33,591 bases of DNA from Ruminococcus sp. (lineage in GTDB: Bacteria; Bacillota; Clostridia; Oscillospirales; Acutalibacteraceae): positions 1 to 33,591 of the forward strand of contig JAKSRB010000016.1 in NCBI GenBank assembly GCA_024403825.1, given 5' to 3'. The first letter of the stretch is position 1. Each line of letters starts with the position of its first letter. Under the pieces are notes generated by a model that did no database searches, had not been told where the DNA came from, and worked only from the letters and a program-made list of their open reading frames with translations. A program made the position numbers and the translations under genes. Positions 1 through 11,160 of this stretch are shown piece after piece.

Positions 1-54
1 CGTCATATCCTTATTATCCGTCATATCCTTATTATCCGTCATATCCTTATTATC
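1..54 (+). repeat. 18-bp tandem repeat, three copies
   Basis: The unit CGTCATATCCTTATTATC occurs three times without a mismatch (1-18, 19-36, 37-54) and is cut by the window edge, so more copies are likely upstream. The length is a multiple of three and the frame reads SYPYYP, so copy-number change would lengthen or shorten the surface stalk without a frameshift. Confidence 0.9.
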
Positions 55-269
55 CTACAATGCCAAACAGACCAAACTGTACAACAGACGGAATGTATTA
101 TTATGTTCCAATGAGTAGCGGTGGCTATACAATAGTACAAAGAGATATGATGGAATCTTCTCCAAAGACCGGAGATAAGAATAATTCTGTTCCATACATT
201 GTTCTTATGGCTTCATTTGGATTTGGTGCATTTGCAACATTTAAACTTATTCGTTCAACTATTAAATAA
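1..269 (+). CDS. C-terminal part of a sortase-anchored surface protein (5' end outside window)
   Basis: The reading frame is open from the window edge, so the gene begins upstream and the first ATG at 60 is internal. Codons 3-56 spell three copies of the hexapeptide SYPYYP. The last 70 residues then contain a short linker, the motif SPKTGD, a hydrophobic stretch (VPYIVLMASFGFGAFATF) and the basic tail KLIRSTIK. This is the classic C-terminal cell-wall sorting signal, with SPKTG in place of LPXTG; (S/N)PXTG variants are known for clostridial sortases. The protein is therefore likely cut between T and G and linked to peptidoglycan. The Tyr/Pro-rich repeat probably forms an extended wall-spanning stalk. 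The function of the N-terminal part cannot be known from this window. No sortase gene is visible here. Confidence 0.75.
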   Translation, partial: SYPYYPSYPYYPSYPYYPTMPNRPNCTTDGMYYYVPMSSGGYTIVQRDMMESSPKTGDKNNSVPYIVLMASFGFGAFATFKLIRSTIK

Positions 270-286
270 TTTGCATATTTTCAAAC

Positions 287-319
287 AGGCTTTCGCAAAT
301 TGCGGAAGCCTTATTTTTG
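287..319 (+). terminator. Rho-independent terminator of the surface-protein gene
   Basis: AGGCTTTCGC and GCGGAAGCCT form a 10-bp stem with one G-T wobble around the loop AAATT, followed by TATTTTTG. It lies 17 bases after the stop codon. Confidence 0.85.
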
Positions 320-350
320 TCACTGCATTTCGCAAATTTCTGAAAAATCT

Positions 351-386
351 AAGGACTGACAGAACTCTTAAATTCTGCCAGTCCTT
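351..386. terminator. Bidirectional terminator at the 3' end of the V-ATPase operon
   Basis: AAGGACTGACAGAA pairs with TTCTGCCAGTCCTT, a 14-bp stem with one wobble or mismatch depending on strand. T-rich tails follow on both sides (TTTTTA on plus, AGATTTTTC on minus). It begins 5 bases beyond the ntpD stop and faces the plus-strand gene, so it can serve both convergent units. Confidence 0.8.
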
Positions 387-390
387 TTTA

Positions 391-1053
391 TCAACTATAT
401 TTACCTGAATAATTATGCTCCTTATCAAGCAGCATATCCTTAACCTTCATAAGCCTTGTACGGCTGCTTCGGTCATTTTCTTCAAGCTTCATAGAAATAT
501 ATTTTATAGTTTCCTGATACCTCGGTATCATAACATGTTCAAGCGAATTTACTCTACGGCGTGTTTTCTCAATTTCTGCCGACATAAGCTCACAGCTTTT
601 TTCAATTTCTGCAAGCCTTATCAAATCAGGAAGTAACTCATTCAGCGACATTACCGCATCATCAAGCTCAAAGGATGTAAATGCAAATCCATACGGAAAT
701 ATATCTCCGCTGTCAGATGTTCTTGTTGATGTTGTAATCTGTGGTATATCAACGCTCATTACATTTTTAGAGCTGACATTCACACCTACCTGCTGTTTTG
801 GTGACATGAGCGATGCATCAAGAGCCTCTTTTGACATTACAGCACTTGCGTTTACAAAATGCGAATTGCACTGTGCAAGCTCTTTTTCAACCTTGTCCCT
901 GAGCTTTTTATTTTCCTGTACCAAATCAATAAACCGCCTCATAAGCTCATCACGCTTGTCTTTTAACATTTTGTGTCCTCTTACGGCAGTTGCAAGCTGT
1001 TTTTTCAGCTTTGTCAACTGCATTCGTGTAGGATTAACATTCATTATAGCCAT
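391..1053 (-). CDS. ntpD: V-type ATPase subunit D (central stalk rotor)
   Basis: 220 residues. The N-terminus NPTRMQLTKLKKQL is the hallmark of V/A-ATPase subunit D, and both ends are long helices that form the antiparallel coiled-coil shaft turning inside the A3B3 head. Known role: it links ATP hydrolysis to rotation of the membrane ring, together with NtpG. The ATG at 1053 is preceded by AAGGTG with a 7-base spacer, which favours it over the in-frame ATG three codons later. It is the last gene of the operon, 21 bases behind ntpB, and is followed at once by a terminator. Length and composition are normal for the family. Confidence 0.93.
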   Translation of the reverse strand: MAIMNVNPTRMQLTKLKKQLATAVRGHKMLKDKRDELMRRFIDLVQENKKLRDKVEKELAQCNSHFVNASAVMSKEALDASLMSPKQQVGVNVSSKNVMSVDIPQITTSTRTSDSGDIFPYGFAFTSFELDDAVMSLNELLPDLIRLAEIEKSCELMSAEIEKTRRRVNSLEHVMIPRYQETIKYISMKLEENDRSSRTRLMKVKDMLLDKEHNYSGKYS

Positions 1054-1074
1054 TGATAAGCACCTTCAATGCGG

Positions 1075-2448
1075 TTATTCTTTGCCGTAAAATTCATCAA
1101 GCATATCGTCCTTGATTCGTTTCAGCTCACTTCTTGGAAGTATATGCAGCAGCTTCCAGCCTATATCAAGTGTTTCCTCGATTGTACGGTTTGCATCATA
1201 GCCCTGAGAAACATATTCTCTTTCAAAAGCCTCTGCAAACTCTGCATATTTTTTATCCATTTCAGTAAGTGCCGCCTCACCAAGAATTACCATAAGCTCT
1301 CTTGCGTCCTTACCTCTTGCGTATGCCGCAAAAAGCTGGTTCATAGTAGCGGCATGGTCTTTTCTTGTACGGTTCGGACCAATACCCTTATCCTTTAGTC
1401 GTGAAAGTGACGGCAGAACATCTATCGGAGGAGTTATACCCTTACGATATAATTCTCGGCTGAGAATTATCTGTCCTTCAGTAATATAACCTGTAAGGTC
1501 AGGAATTGGGTGAGTTTTATCATCCTCAGGCATAGTAAGAATCGGAATAAGTGTAATTGAACCGTCCTTGCCACGAAGTCTGCCTGCACGCTCATAAAGA
1601 GTTGCAAGGTTTGTGTACATATATCCAGGATAACCTCTTCTGCCCGGAACCTCTTTTCTTGCGGCAGAAACCTCACGCAAGGCATCAGCATAGTTTGTAA
1701 TATCAGTCATAATTACAAGAACATGCATACCAAGGTCAAATGCAAGGTATTCAGCGGCAGTAAGTGCCATTCTCGGAGTTGCAATTCGTTCAATGGCAGG
1801 GTCATTTGCAAGATTGACAAACATAACAGTTCTGTCGATAGCACCTGTTTCTCTGAATGACTGTACGAAATAATCAGACTCTTCAAAAGTAATACCCATA
1901 GCGGCAAAAACAACGGCAAACTGCTCATTTTTGCCACGAACAGCCGCCTGCCTTGCAATCTGAGCGGCAAGCTGAGCATGTGGAAGACCTGAGGCAGAGA
2001 ATATAGGTAATTTCTGACCTCTTACGAGGGTGTTAAGTCCGTCAATGGCAGAAACGCCAGTTTGAATAAATTCCTGAGGATAGTCACGAGCGGCAGGGTT
2101 CATAGGAGTGCCGTTAATATCCATTCTTTTTTCAGGGATAAGAGCAGGACCATTATCAATAGGATTTCCAAGACCGTCAAAAACTCGTGAAAGCATATCA
2201 GGAGAAACAGGAAGCTCCATAGCTCTTCCAAGAAATCTTACCTTTGATTCTGCAAGGTTAATTCCAGCGGCTGAGTCAAACAGCTGTACAAGAGCGTTTG
2301 TACCATTAACCTCAAGCACCTGACAGCGACGAACCTCGCCATTAGGCAACTCAATTTCACCAAGCTCATTATAGGTTACGCCGTCAACATCACTTACCAT
2401 CATAAGCGGACCTGCAACCTCTCTGATTGTGCGGTATTCCTTTGGCAT
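1075..2448 (-). CDS. ntpB: V-type ATPase subunit B (non-catalytic nucleotide-binding subunit)
   Basis: 457 residues, full length. The sequence has the barrel domain (about 1-75), the central RecA-like domain with [18 protein letters not shown] where a P-loop would lie in catalytic subunits, and a helical C-terminal domain. The lack of a GxxxxGKT motif is the family norm for B: it completes the nucleotide site of subunit A but does not catalyse. Known role: it alternates with A in the A3B3 hexamer. The start overlaps the ntpA stop in TAATG, which implies translational coupling and fits the 1:1 need for A and B. Confidence 0.96.
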   Translation of the reverse strand: MPKEYRTIREVAGPLMMVSDVDGVTYNELGEIELPNGEVRRCQVLEVNGTNALVQLFDSAAGINLAESKVRFLGRAMELPVSPDMLSRVFDGLGNPIDNGPALIPEKRMDINGTPMNPAARDYPQEFIQTGVSAIDGLNTLVRGQKLPIFSASGLPHAQLAAQIARQAAVRGKNEQFAVVFAAMGITFEESDYFVQSFRETGAIDRTVMFVNLANDPAIERIATPRMALTAAEYLAFDLGMHVLVIMTDITNYADALREVSAARKEVPGRRGYPGYMYTNLATLYERAGRLRGKDGSITLIPILTMPEDDKTHPIPDLTGYITEGQIILSRELYRKGITPPIDVLPSLSRLKDKGIGPNRTRKDHAATMNQLFAAYARGKDARELMVILGEAALTEMDKKYAEFAEAFEREYVSQGYDANRTIEETLDIGWKLLHILPRSELKRIKDDMLDEFYGKE

Positions 2449-4214
2449 TAGTCATCACTCCTTTCAAGCACTTCTTTAATTTCCTTATCAAGCAAAGCCT
2501 GAATTGTATCAAATTCTTTATTAATATCAGCTTCCTGCTCATACTTAAATCTTCCAACTCTTTCTCTGACAGGAAGATTTACAAGCATTTCAATGTCAGC
2601 ACCCTTTTCAAGAGCCTCACGAGCCTTATCATAGTAGCTGAGAATAGCTCTCATCATAAGCACCTGCTTTGGCAGAGAGGTATAAGTATCAACATCATCA
2701 AAAGCATTCTGGTGGAGATAGTCCTCACGAATTGAACGAGAGGTTTCAAGCTTTAATCTGTCTGGTGCTGAAAGAGCATCCATACCAACAAGGTTTACGA
2801 TTTCCTGCAGCTCTGATTCCTCCTGCAAAAGGGCAAGCAGTCTGCCTCTAAGCTCCATAAAATCAGGAGCGGCATTTTCAGCAAACCATTTAGCAAGCTG
2901 GTCAGTATAGAGAGAATAAGAAGTAAGCCAGTTGATAGCAGGGAAATGTCTTTTATAAGCAAGGTTAGCATCAAGACCCCAGAAAACCTTAACAATTCTG
3001 AGAGTAGCCTGAGAAACAGGCTCAGAAATATCACCACCAGGAGGTGATACAGCACCGATAACAGATAACGCACCCTCAGTATCTTCCTTGCCATTTACGA
3101 TTACACGACCTGCACGCTCATAGAACTGTGCAAGACGGCTGCCGAGGTAAGCAGGATAACCCTCTTCACCAGGCATTTCCTCAAGACGACCAGACATTTC
3201 ACGCAAAGCCTCAGCCCATCTTGAAGTAGAGTCAGCCATAAGAGCAACAGTATAGCCCATATCTCTGAAATACTCAGCGATAGTGATACCTGTATAAATA
3301 GATGCCTCACGAGCGGCAACAGGCATATCAGATGTATTAGCAATAAGAACAGTTCTTTCCATAAGAGAATTTCCTGTACGAGGGTCCTTCAGCTCAGGAA
3401 ATTCGTTAAGAACATCAGTCATTTCGTTACCACGCTCACCACAGCCGATATAAACGATAATATCAGCGGCAGCCCATTTTGCAAGCTGATGCTGAACGAC
3501 AGTTTTACCAGAGCCGAAAGGTCCTGGAACAGCCGCAACACCACCCTTTGCAAGTGGGAAAAGTGTGTCTATTGGTCTTTGACCTGTAGTAAGCAGAATA
3601 TCAGGAGAAAGCTTCTTTTTGTAAGGTCTGCCAACACGAACAGGCCACTTTACAGCCATAGAAACATTGATTTTTTCCTTGCCGTTGTTGATAACAGCAA
3701 CAGTTTCATCAATATTAAAGCTTCCCTCATTGATAACCTCAACAGTACCGCTCACACCGTTAGGAACCATAATTTTGTGTAGAACAGCATTGGTTTCCTT
3801 AACAGTTCCGAGTGTGTCACCTGCTGAAACCTTGTCACCCTTTTTGGCAACAGGCTTAAAGCTCCATTTCTTTTTATGGTCAAGTGAAGGAACATCAACA
3901 CCTCTGGTAAGGTTGGTTCCTGCCACCTTCATAATCTCCTCAAGAGGACGCTGAATACCGTCATAGATTGAGCCGATAAGTCCGGGACCCAGCTCAACCG
4001 AAAGCGGTGCACCAGTTGATTCAACCTTTTCGCCTGGTCCAAGACCTGAGGTTTCTTCATAAACCTGAATAGATGCTTGGTCACCATGCATTTCAATTAT
4101 TTCACCTATAAGTCGCTGACTGCTGACACGAACTACATCAAACATATTCGCATCACGCATACCCTCTGCAATTACCAGAGGACCTGCAACTTTTGTAATT
4201 ATACCAGTTTTCAA
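2448..4214 (-). CDS. ntpA: V-type ATPase catalytic subunit A
   Basis: About 588 residues. The P-loop GPFGSGKT lies near residues 231-238, followed by GCGERGNE with the catalytic glutamate region. The A-specific non-homologous insert lies at about 110-190. Known role: ATP hydrolysis or synthesis in the cytosolic V1 head. Start choice: an in-frame GTG exists at 4223, but it is part of the GAGGTG ribosome binding site. A TTG at 4214 lies six bases behind that site and gives the usual N-terminus [19 protein letters not shown], so TTG is preferred. The gap to ntpG is about 100 bases, the largest in the operon, and holds an inverted repeat. Confidence 0.95.
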   Translation of the reverse strand: MKTGIITKVAGPLVIAEGMRDANMFDVVRVSSQRLIGEIIEMHGDQASIQVYEETSGLGPGEKVESTGAPLSVELGPGLIGSIYDGIQRPLEEIMKVAGTNLTRGVDVPSLDHKKKWSFKPVAKKGDKVSAGDTLGTVKETNAVLHKIMVPNGVSGTVEVINEGSFNIDETVAVINNGKEKINVSMAVKWPVRVGRPYKKKLSPDILLTTGQRPIDTLFPLAKGGVAAVPGPFGSGKTVVQHQLAKWAAADIIVYIGCGERGNEMTDVLNEFPELKDPRTGNSLMERTVLIANTSDMPVAAREASIYTGITIAEYFRDMGYTVALMADSTSRWAEALREMSGRLEEMPGEEGYPAYLGSRLAQFYERAGRVIVNGKEDTEGALSVIGAVSPPGGDISEPVSQATLRIVKVFWGLDANLAYKRHFPAINWLTSYSLYTDQLAKWFAENAAPDFMELRGRLLALLQEESELQEIVNLVGMDALSAPDRLKLETSRSIREDYLHQNAFDDVDTYTSLPKQVLMMRAILSYYDKAREALEKGADIEMLVNLPVRERVGRFKYEQEADINKEFDTIQALLDKEIKEVLERSDD

Positions 4215-4264
4215 ATTATACACCTCAGTTATTGATGTAAATAAAATTGTCGATTATATAATAA

Positions 4265-4307
4265 TGTCCGATAAAATCCTTTGATAAATAAACCAGATTA
4301 TCCGACA
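4265..4307 (-). other. Imperfect inverted repeat in the ntpG-ntpA gap
   Basis: TGTCCGATAA (4265-4274) and TTATCCGACA (4298-4307) can pair with one central mismatch, leaving a 23-base loop. No T-tract follows on the minus strand, so this is not an intrinsic terminator. It could be an RNA-stability or processing hairpin just ahead of the genes for the threefold-needed A and B subunits; that role is inference. Confidence 0.4.
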
Positions 4308-4313
4308 CACAGA

Positions 4314-4634
4314 TTATGAAAATAAAATGTCAGAGCCTACAGCCTGCTCCACAAATGCAGATAAACGCTTTGAGCCGATACCGTTGTTGCCTTTAACTCC
4401 GATAATAGGAATTACAGCAGGTGTAATTCTGTCTTCATAGCGTTTACGCTCTTTTTCGATTTGAGCGAATAATTCCTCAGTAAGATAAATTATTGCATAG
4501 TTGTCGCCATCTGCAATTTTGCGGAAAAGCTGTGCGACATTTTCAACATCGTCACAAGGAAAAATATCAAGTCCGATTGCTCCGAAACCCTTTATGCTTT
4601 CGCTGTCACCGATAACAGCAATACCTTTAGCCAT
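4314..4634 (-). CDS. ntpG: V-type ATPase subunit F (NtpG in E. hirae naming)
   Basis: 106 residues from the ATG at 4634, which has GAGG a few bases upstream. The longer in-frame extension to 4697 lies inside ntpC and is not needed. The start MAKGIAVIGDSESIKGFGAIG and the later GIGSKRLSAF match the small Rossmann-like F subunit of V/A-ATPases. Known role: it binds subunit D to complete the central stalk and may modulate activity. It overlaps the end of ntpC by 8 bases, implying coupled translation. In E. hirae the same protein is called NtpG; other schemes call it AtpF or NtpF. Confidence 0.9.
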   Translation of the reverse strand: MAKGIAVIGDSESIKGFGAIGLDIFPCDDVENVAQLFRKIADGDNYAIIYLTEELFAQIEKERKRYEDRITPAVIPIIGVKGNNGIGSKRLSAFVEQAVGSDILFS

Positions 4635-5598
4635 AAACCTCACGCAGCCTTTCTCTGATAGTTTCCGTATCTGACTTAGTACGCAAACCGCTTGCAATTA
4701 TATGAATTGCCTTTTTCTCAGCCTCACAGCCTAGGTAATAGCCCATTAATGGTTCTGCACCACTGCTTGTACGCTTACAGCTTGTCTTAGTCATTGAAAC
4801 AAGCCTGTTATCAACAAATTTTTCAAAGGCTGACGGAGATTTTTTATATTCCTCCATAGCTTTGTTACAGTCATATTCGCTGAATCTTGAAAGAGTATCA
4901 ATCAAAGCCTCAGTACCCTTTAAGGCCGATTTTGTAACATCAGACATTCTGAACTCAGGAACATCACAAAGAGCCTGAATAAGATAGTCCATATTAGTAC
5001 CAGTTCTTGCAGAGCGGATTGCAATTTTGACATTGCTGTAAAAAACGGTAGTTCTGAAATATTTTTTCAAAAAATCTGAGCCTGATTTTTCGCCACATTC
5101 AAGCAGTTTTTTCATAACAGCCCTATCAATTACAGCATCACAAAGCCTTGCATCACCTGTATGAGCAATAATCTCATAGGCTCTGTCGGCAGCCCCTGAA
5201 AGCCAATCTGGCAAAATTGAAAATCTGCGGTTTTCGACTGCTGTTTTAAGGTCATCAGCGGAAATTGTGCAAGGATTAAGCAGTAAAGACTTAAAATCTC
5301 GCCCAGACATAATTCCCTTTAAAACTACCTTAAGATTATGAATATCGTTCTGATAGAAAAACGGATTGAAAATATCAAAATCAGGAGCAACACTTCTGAG
5401 ATATTTCCACATTTCAGCGGTATGCTCAGAAATAATATCATCTATATTGTTACCGCTGCCGTAGCCTTTATCGTTCAGATAACGGATAAGCTCAATTTCA
5501 TTTTTACAGCCAAGCATATGTTCAAAGTCAACAGAGCTGAAAAGTGATTTTTCCTTTGCACGCACAGAGCCAATGGAATATTCATAGGAAAGTGCCAT
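4627..5598 (-). CDS. ntpC: V-type ATPase subunit C (d-type rotor adaptor)
   Basis: About 323 residues. It is the bacterial/archaeal C subunit (homologue of eukaryotic d), a funnel-shaped helical protein that seats the central stalk on the membrane c-ring. Visible family features are the N-terminal YEYSIGSVRAKE, a run of helices, and the YYLGCEAEKKAIHII segment near the C-terminus followed by R-rich helices. The ATG at 5598 sits five bases after AAGGAGG and is preferred over the upstream ATG at 5619, which lies within ntpE and has no such site. It is 13 bases downstream of ntpE. Confidence 0.9.
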   Translation of the reverse strand: MALSYEYSIGSVRAKEKSLFSSVDFEHMLGCKNEIELIRYLNDKGYGSGNNIDDIISEHTAEMWKYLRSVAPDFDIFNPFFYQNDIHNLKVVLKGIMSGRDFKSLLLNPCTISADDLKTAVENRRFSILPDWLSGAADRAYEIIAHTGDARLCDAVIDRAVMKKLLECGEKSGSDFLKKYFRTTVFYSNVKIAIRSARTGTNMDYLIQALCDVPEFRMSDVTKSALKGTEALIDTLSRFSEYDCNKAMEEYKKSPSAFEKFVDNRLVSMTKTSCKRTSSGAEPLMGYYLGCEAEKKAIHIIASGLRTKSDTETIRERLREVYG

Positions 5599-5611
5599 AA
5601 AATCCTCCTTA

Positions 5612-6190
5612 CTATGCAAACAACTCTCGGTTTATAAGGTCCTCAATGTCATCACGCTTAGAGGCGATAACAGCTGAAAAGCTCATATTTTCCTCGATGT
5701 CACCGCATTTCAGGATAAATCCACCGTCAATATCAACAGCAGTCTTGCCGACCTTTGCCGTAACTCCGTTTTGTTTAAGCATTGCAGTAAAGTCTGACGG
5801 CAAGCGAGATAAATCCTTTTTGTTGAGGAGAATAACACCCTCCCTGCCATCGAGTCTTTTAGCAAATTTGTATATAATATTGAAGTATTCCTTGTCAGAA
5901 AGACCAAGCATATACTCCGAAAGTTTGTCAATGGTGATATTGATTTCACTGCGTTTTTTAGCAAGCAGTGCATTACGCTTTGCAAGGTCAGAACCACTTT
6001 TTGAAGCAGCCTTCATCTGAGCGACCTTCTGCTGAGCCTTTGCATTGATTTCAGCGGCAGCCTTATCAGCCTCAGCTTTGCCCTTAGCAAGAATTTCTTC
6101 GCAAGCCTTACTGCATTCTGCATTGATAACGCTGATATTTTTATCACAGTCATTTTTTATGCTGTCTAAAATTTTATCACCGTTGCTCAT
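5612..6190 (-). CDS. ntpE: V-type ATPase subunit E (peripheral stalk)
   Basis: 192 residues. The first half is a long Ala/Lys/Glu-rich helix (AEADKAAAEINAKAQQKVAQ) that would form a coiled coil with NtpF. The second half is a compact alpha/beta domain ending in GGFILKCGDIEENMSF, the signature of subunit E that binds the top of the A3B3 head. Known role: with NtpF it forms the peripheral stators that stop the head from turning. An AAGGTGGG ribosome binding site lies about seven bases ahead of the ATG. The gene lies between ntpK and ntpC, as in E. hirae. Confidence 0.9.
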   Translation of the reverse strand: MSNGDKILDSIKNDCDKNISVINAECSKACEEILAKGKAEADKAAAEINAKAQQKVAQMKAASKSGSDLAKRNALLAKKRSEINITIDKLSEYMLGLSDKEYFNIIYKFAKRLDGREGVILLNKKDLSRLPSDFTAMLKQNGVTAKVGKTAVDIDGGFILKCGDIEENMSFSAVIASKRDDIEDLINRELFA

Positions 6191-6226
6191 ATATAGCCCA
6201 CCTTTCTTTTCGGATTTTTCAGTTCA

Positions 6227-8688
<2,462 letters not shown>

Positions 8689-8727
8689 ATTTATATCACC
8701 ACGCTTTATAAATATCCTTGTTGAAGC

Positions 8728-9039
8728 TTAGTCTGTAAGCATAGCTACAACATTTTTGATTACTTTGCTGCGGCTTTTTTCTGCCGTATTTGAAAGCACA
8801 TTGCAACGCTTTTCAGCATCTCTTTTTGCGTGTTCAAGCTCCTTTTGATTTTCAGACTCAACCGCCTTATAAAGCTTCTGAGCATTGTTTTCAGCCTCAA
8901 GCTTAGCAGACCTTACAAGCTCCACAGCATCGTTATGAGCTTTTTCCTGTTTAAGCTGTGCCTGAGCCTTAGCCTCACTCTCACGCTTTTTGCACTCATT
9001 TTCGGCATTAAAAATGGCATTCAACATATCTTTTGCCAT
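8728..9039 (-). CDS. ntpF: V-type ATPase peripheral stalk subunit (G/H type; NtpF of E. hirae)
   Basis: 103 residues, almost wholly one charged helix rich in Ala, Glu and Lys. It fits the small G/H subunit that pairs with subunit E to form the outer stalk. Such helices diverge quickly, so the call rests largely on composition, size and position: first gene of the operon, just ahead of ntpI, exactly as ntpF in E. hirae. The ATG is preceded by AAAGGAGCTGAAAT, a strong ribosome binding site. It is 39 bases upstream of ntpI. Confidence 0.82.
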   Translation of the reverse strand: MAKDMLNAIFNAENECKKRESEAKAQAQLKQEKAHNDAVELVRSAKLEAENNAQKLYKAVESENQKELEHAKRDAEKRCNVLSNTAEKSRSKVIKNVVAMLTD

Positions 9040-9162
9040 ATTTCAGCTCCTTTTTTATACAAAAATTATTTTCAGAAACATTTGCCCATATACAAACACT
9101 AATGAAAATATATTATTTATATTAACATATTTTTCCTTAAAAAGCAATGATTTTTCGTTACT

Positions 9163-9192
9163 ATTATATCTACACTAATAAAATTATGTATA
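9163..9192 (-). promoter_or_regulatory. Tentative promoter of the V-ATPase operon
   Basis: On the minus strand TATACA (9192-9187) and TATAAT (9168-9163) are 18 bases apart. The -10 is perfect but the -35 is weak. It would give a leader of about 115 bases before ntpF. The region is AT-rich, so chance matches are likely. Confidence 0.35.
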
Positions 9193-9391
9193 TATTTTTG
9201 GCAAAGATTTTCAAATAATACTTGGCTGACACAATATCATATTTTCAGCTATATTATATCAGCTTTTTTACAAAAAGCATAGCTATTAATATACCGAAAA
9301 AATCAAGGCTATCTATGCAAAAACTGCATAACACACACATTAAATCGGATAATTAACCCTGTATCTTTATAAATCTGTATAATTCGATGAC

Positions 9392-9421
9392 TTGTCGAAA
9401 ACATCATATTTATTGTATAAT
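9392..9421 (+). promoter_or_regulatory. Sigma-A promoter of the hemolysin III family gene
   Basis: TTGTCG (9392-9397), an 18-base spacer and TATAAT (9416-9421) lie 35 bases ahead of the ATG at 9457. Confidence 0.7.
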
Positions 9422-9456
9422 TATAAGTATAATTAATTAGAATATGGGAGATATAA

Positions 9457-10095
9457 ATGAAACTAAAGAGAAAATATACACTTGGAGAAGAAATATTCAA
9501 TTCTGTATCACATGGAGTAGGAACATTGCTGTCAATAGCAGGAACAGTCGTATTGATAGTAATATCCGCAATAAGAGGGAATATATGGAATGTTGTAAGC
9601 TCATCAATTTACGGAGCATCACTGATTATTCTGTATTCAATGTCAACACTATATCATTCATTTACAAATGAAAAAGCAAAGGCATTTTTCAGAATTATGG
9701 ACCATGATACTATATTTTTTCTGATAGCAGGAACATACACTCCGATAACTCTTTGTTATCTGAGTCAGCCGACAGGATATATACTGTTTGGAATTGTCTG
9801 GACGGCAGCAATAGTCGGAATTGTACTAAACAGCATAAATCTTGAAAAATTCAAGATACCGTCAATTATATGTTATGTCGCAATGGGCTGGGTAATAATT
9901 TTTGCAATCAAACCTTTACTACAGTCATTCAACAAACTATCATTGATATATCTGCTTGTAGGCGGAGCGTGCTACACTCTTGGTATTATTTTTTATGCAA
10001 TAAAGAAAATAAAATATTTCCATTCAATATGGCACTTATTCACTATTGCAGGAAGTGTATTTCATTACTTTTCAATTCTGCTTATGCTATACTGA
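9457..10095 (+). CDS. Hemolysin III family (PAQR-type) integral membrane protein
   Basis: 212 residues with seven predicted membrane helices. The family's metal-site residues are present: S63 and H67 in STLYHS, D82/D84 in MDHDT, and H189/H193 in FHSIWH. The N-terminal EEIFNSVSHGVG and the AGTYTPI segment are also typical. Members of this family (HlyIII, YqfA/TrhA, adiponectin receptors) are zinc-binding membrane proteins. Bacterial ones have been linked to membrane homeostasis, and the hemolysin name is historical, so no toxin role should be assumed. GGGAG lies six bases ahead of the ATG at 9457, which fixes the start. The gene appears to be its own unit with a clear promoter. Confidence 0.9.
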   Translation: MKLKRKYTLGEEIFNSVSHGVGTLLSIAGTVVLIVISAIRGNIWNVVSSSIYGASLIILYSMSTLYHSFTNEKAKAFFRIMDHDTIFFLIAGTYTPITLCYLSQPTGYILFGIVWTAAIVGIVLNSINLEKFKIPSIICYVAMGWVIIFAIKPLLQSFNKLSLIYLLVGGACYTLGIIFYAIKKIKYFHSIWHLFTIAGSVFHYFSILLMLY

Positions 10096-10148
10096 TTTAT
10101 CCATAACCGAACACACCTGATTATGATAATTATTTTTAAATTCGGCTA

Positions 10149-10197
10149 TTGCATATAAGGCTTAATAATTGTATAATTAAAACAATGCAGATATAAT
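10149..10197 (+). promoter_or_regulatory. Probable promoter region of nadA-mnmA (two overlapping candidates)
   Basis: TTGCAT (10149-10154), 17 bases, TATAAT (10172-10177), and TTGTAT (10169-10174), 17 bases, TATAAT (10192-10197). Either could start a transcript ahead of the nadA ATG at 10235. No NadR/NiaR-type operator was recognised. Confidence 0.5.
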
Positions 10198-10234
10198 AAA
10201 AATCTAATATAAGCTGTCTGAAAGGATAATAAAA

Positions 10235-11149
10235 ATGAATATTAACGAAATGCAGAAAAAAATACTTGAACTGAAAAAAGAAAAGGATGTATGTATTCTT
10301 GCACACAGCTATCAGGCACATGAAATTCTTGAAATAGCTGATTTTACAGGTGACAGCTATAAGCTTAGTGTAGATGCAAGCAAGGTCCAGAATAAAAATA
10401 TATTAATGTGCGGAGTTCGCTTTATGGCAGAAACCTGCAAAATTTTATCACCTGAGAAAACAGTTTACCTTGCTCAGCCGATTGCAGGCTGTGAAATGGC
10501 AGACCAGATGGGCAAGGAATATATTTCAGAGGTAAAAAAAGAATATCCTGATTATGCAGTAGTTGCATACATTAATACAACAGCAGACCTTAAAACAATA
10601 TGCGATGTATGTGTAACCAGCTCATCAGCGGTAAAAATTGTAAATAATATGGATAACAAAAACATATTATTTATCCCTGACTGCAACCTCGGAAGCTATG
10701 TAGCAAAGCAATGTCCTGACAAAAACATAAAATTACTCAAAGGCGGTTGTCCTGTTCACGCCTGCGTTACCACAGAGGATGTAAAGAAAGCAAAGGAAAT
10801 GCATCCAAATGCAGAAATCCTTGTACACCCTGAATGTACAGCGGAAGTAGTAGCAATGGCAGATTATATCGGCTCAACCTCAGGTATAATGGATTACGCA
10901 AAAGCCTCAGATAAAAAAGAATTTATAATCGGAACAGAAATCAGCATTGCAGAGCATTTGCAGTATGAATGTCCTGACAAGAATTTCTATCCACTTTCAT
11001 TAAAACTGCTCTGTTCAAATATGAAATCAACAACACTTGTTGATGTTCTAAACTGTCTTGAGGGCAAGGGCGGAGAAGAAATAATACTTGATGACCAGAC
11101 AATAAACGATGCAAAGAAGTGCATTGATGAAATGATAAGACTCGGTTGA
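10235..11149 (+). CDS. nadA: Quinolinate synthase (A protein)
   Basis: 304 residues, the short single-cluster form. Known reaction: iminoaspartate plus dihydroxyacetone phosphate gives quinolinate, the first ring of NAD, on a [4Fe-4S] cluster. The three likely cluster cysteines are C86 (AGCEMAD), C172 (GGCPVHAC) and C260 (LCSNMK), with spacings of 86 and 88 as in characterised NadA. Other family motifs are AHSYQ, MCGVRFMAET, HPEC and GSTSGIM. AAAGGAT precedes the ATG. nadB and nadC are not in the window, so the NAD genes are split or the iminoaspartate source lies elsewhere. mnmA follows after 11 bases, so the two are probably co-transcribed. Confidence 0.96.
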   Translation: MNINEMQKKILELKKEKDVCILAHSYQAHEILEIADFTGDSYKLSVDASKVQNKNILMCGVRFMAETCKILSPEKTVYLAQPIAGCEMADQMGKEYISEVKKEYPDYAVVAYINTTADLKTICDVCVTSSSAVKIVNNMDNKNILFIPDCNLGSYVAKQCPDKNIKLLKGGCPVHACVTTEDVKKAKEMHPNAEILVHPECTAEVVAMADYIGSTSGIMDYAKASDKKEFIIGTEISIAEHLQYECPDKNFYPLSLKLLCSNMKSTTLVDVLNCLEGKGGEEIILDDQTINDAKKCIDEMIRLG

Positions 11150-11160
11150 TAGAGGATAAA

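Larger units (their letters stand above)
9040..9456. other. Divergent intergenic region between the V-ATPase operon and the hemolysin III gene
   Basis: 417 bases, very AT-rich, with no credible ORF. It holds the promoter of the plus-strand gene at its right end and a tentative minus-strand promoter near 9163-9192. A short GCTTTTTTACAAAAAGC palindrome lies around 9271-9287 without an outward T-tract on a clear stem. No known riboswitch pattern was recognised. Confidence 0.6.

Noticed and set aside
60..269. A complete 69-residue protein starting at the ATG at 60
   Set aside because: The frame is open upstream through the repeats to the window edge, and no ribosome binding site precedes this ATG.
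1069..1398. Plus-strand ORFs opposite the ATPase, pilus and pan genes (this is one example)
   Set aside because: They lie antisense to well-supported genes, lack ribosome binding sites and have no recognisable protein features.
4215..4223. GTG at 4223 as the start of ntpA
   Set aside because: It is part of the GAGGTG ribosome binding site; the TTG at 4214 has ideal spacing and gives the family's usual N-terminus.
9457..10095. Toxin (hemolysin) reading of the hemolysin III family gene
   Set aside because: The family name is historical; the metal-site residues point to a PAQR-type membrane protein and there is no toxin context.
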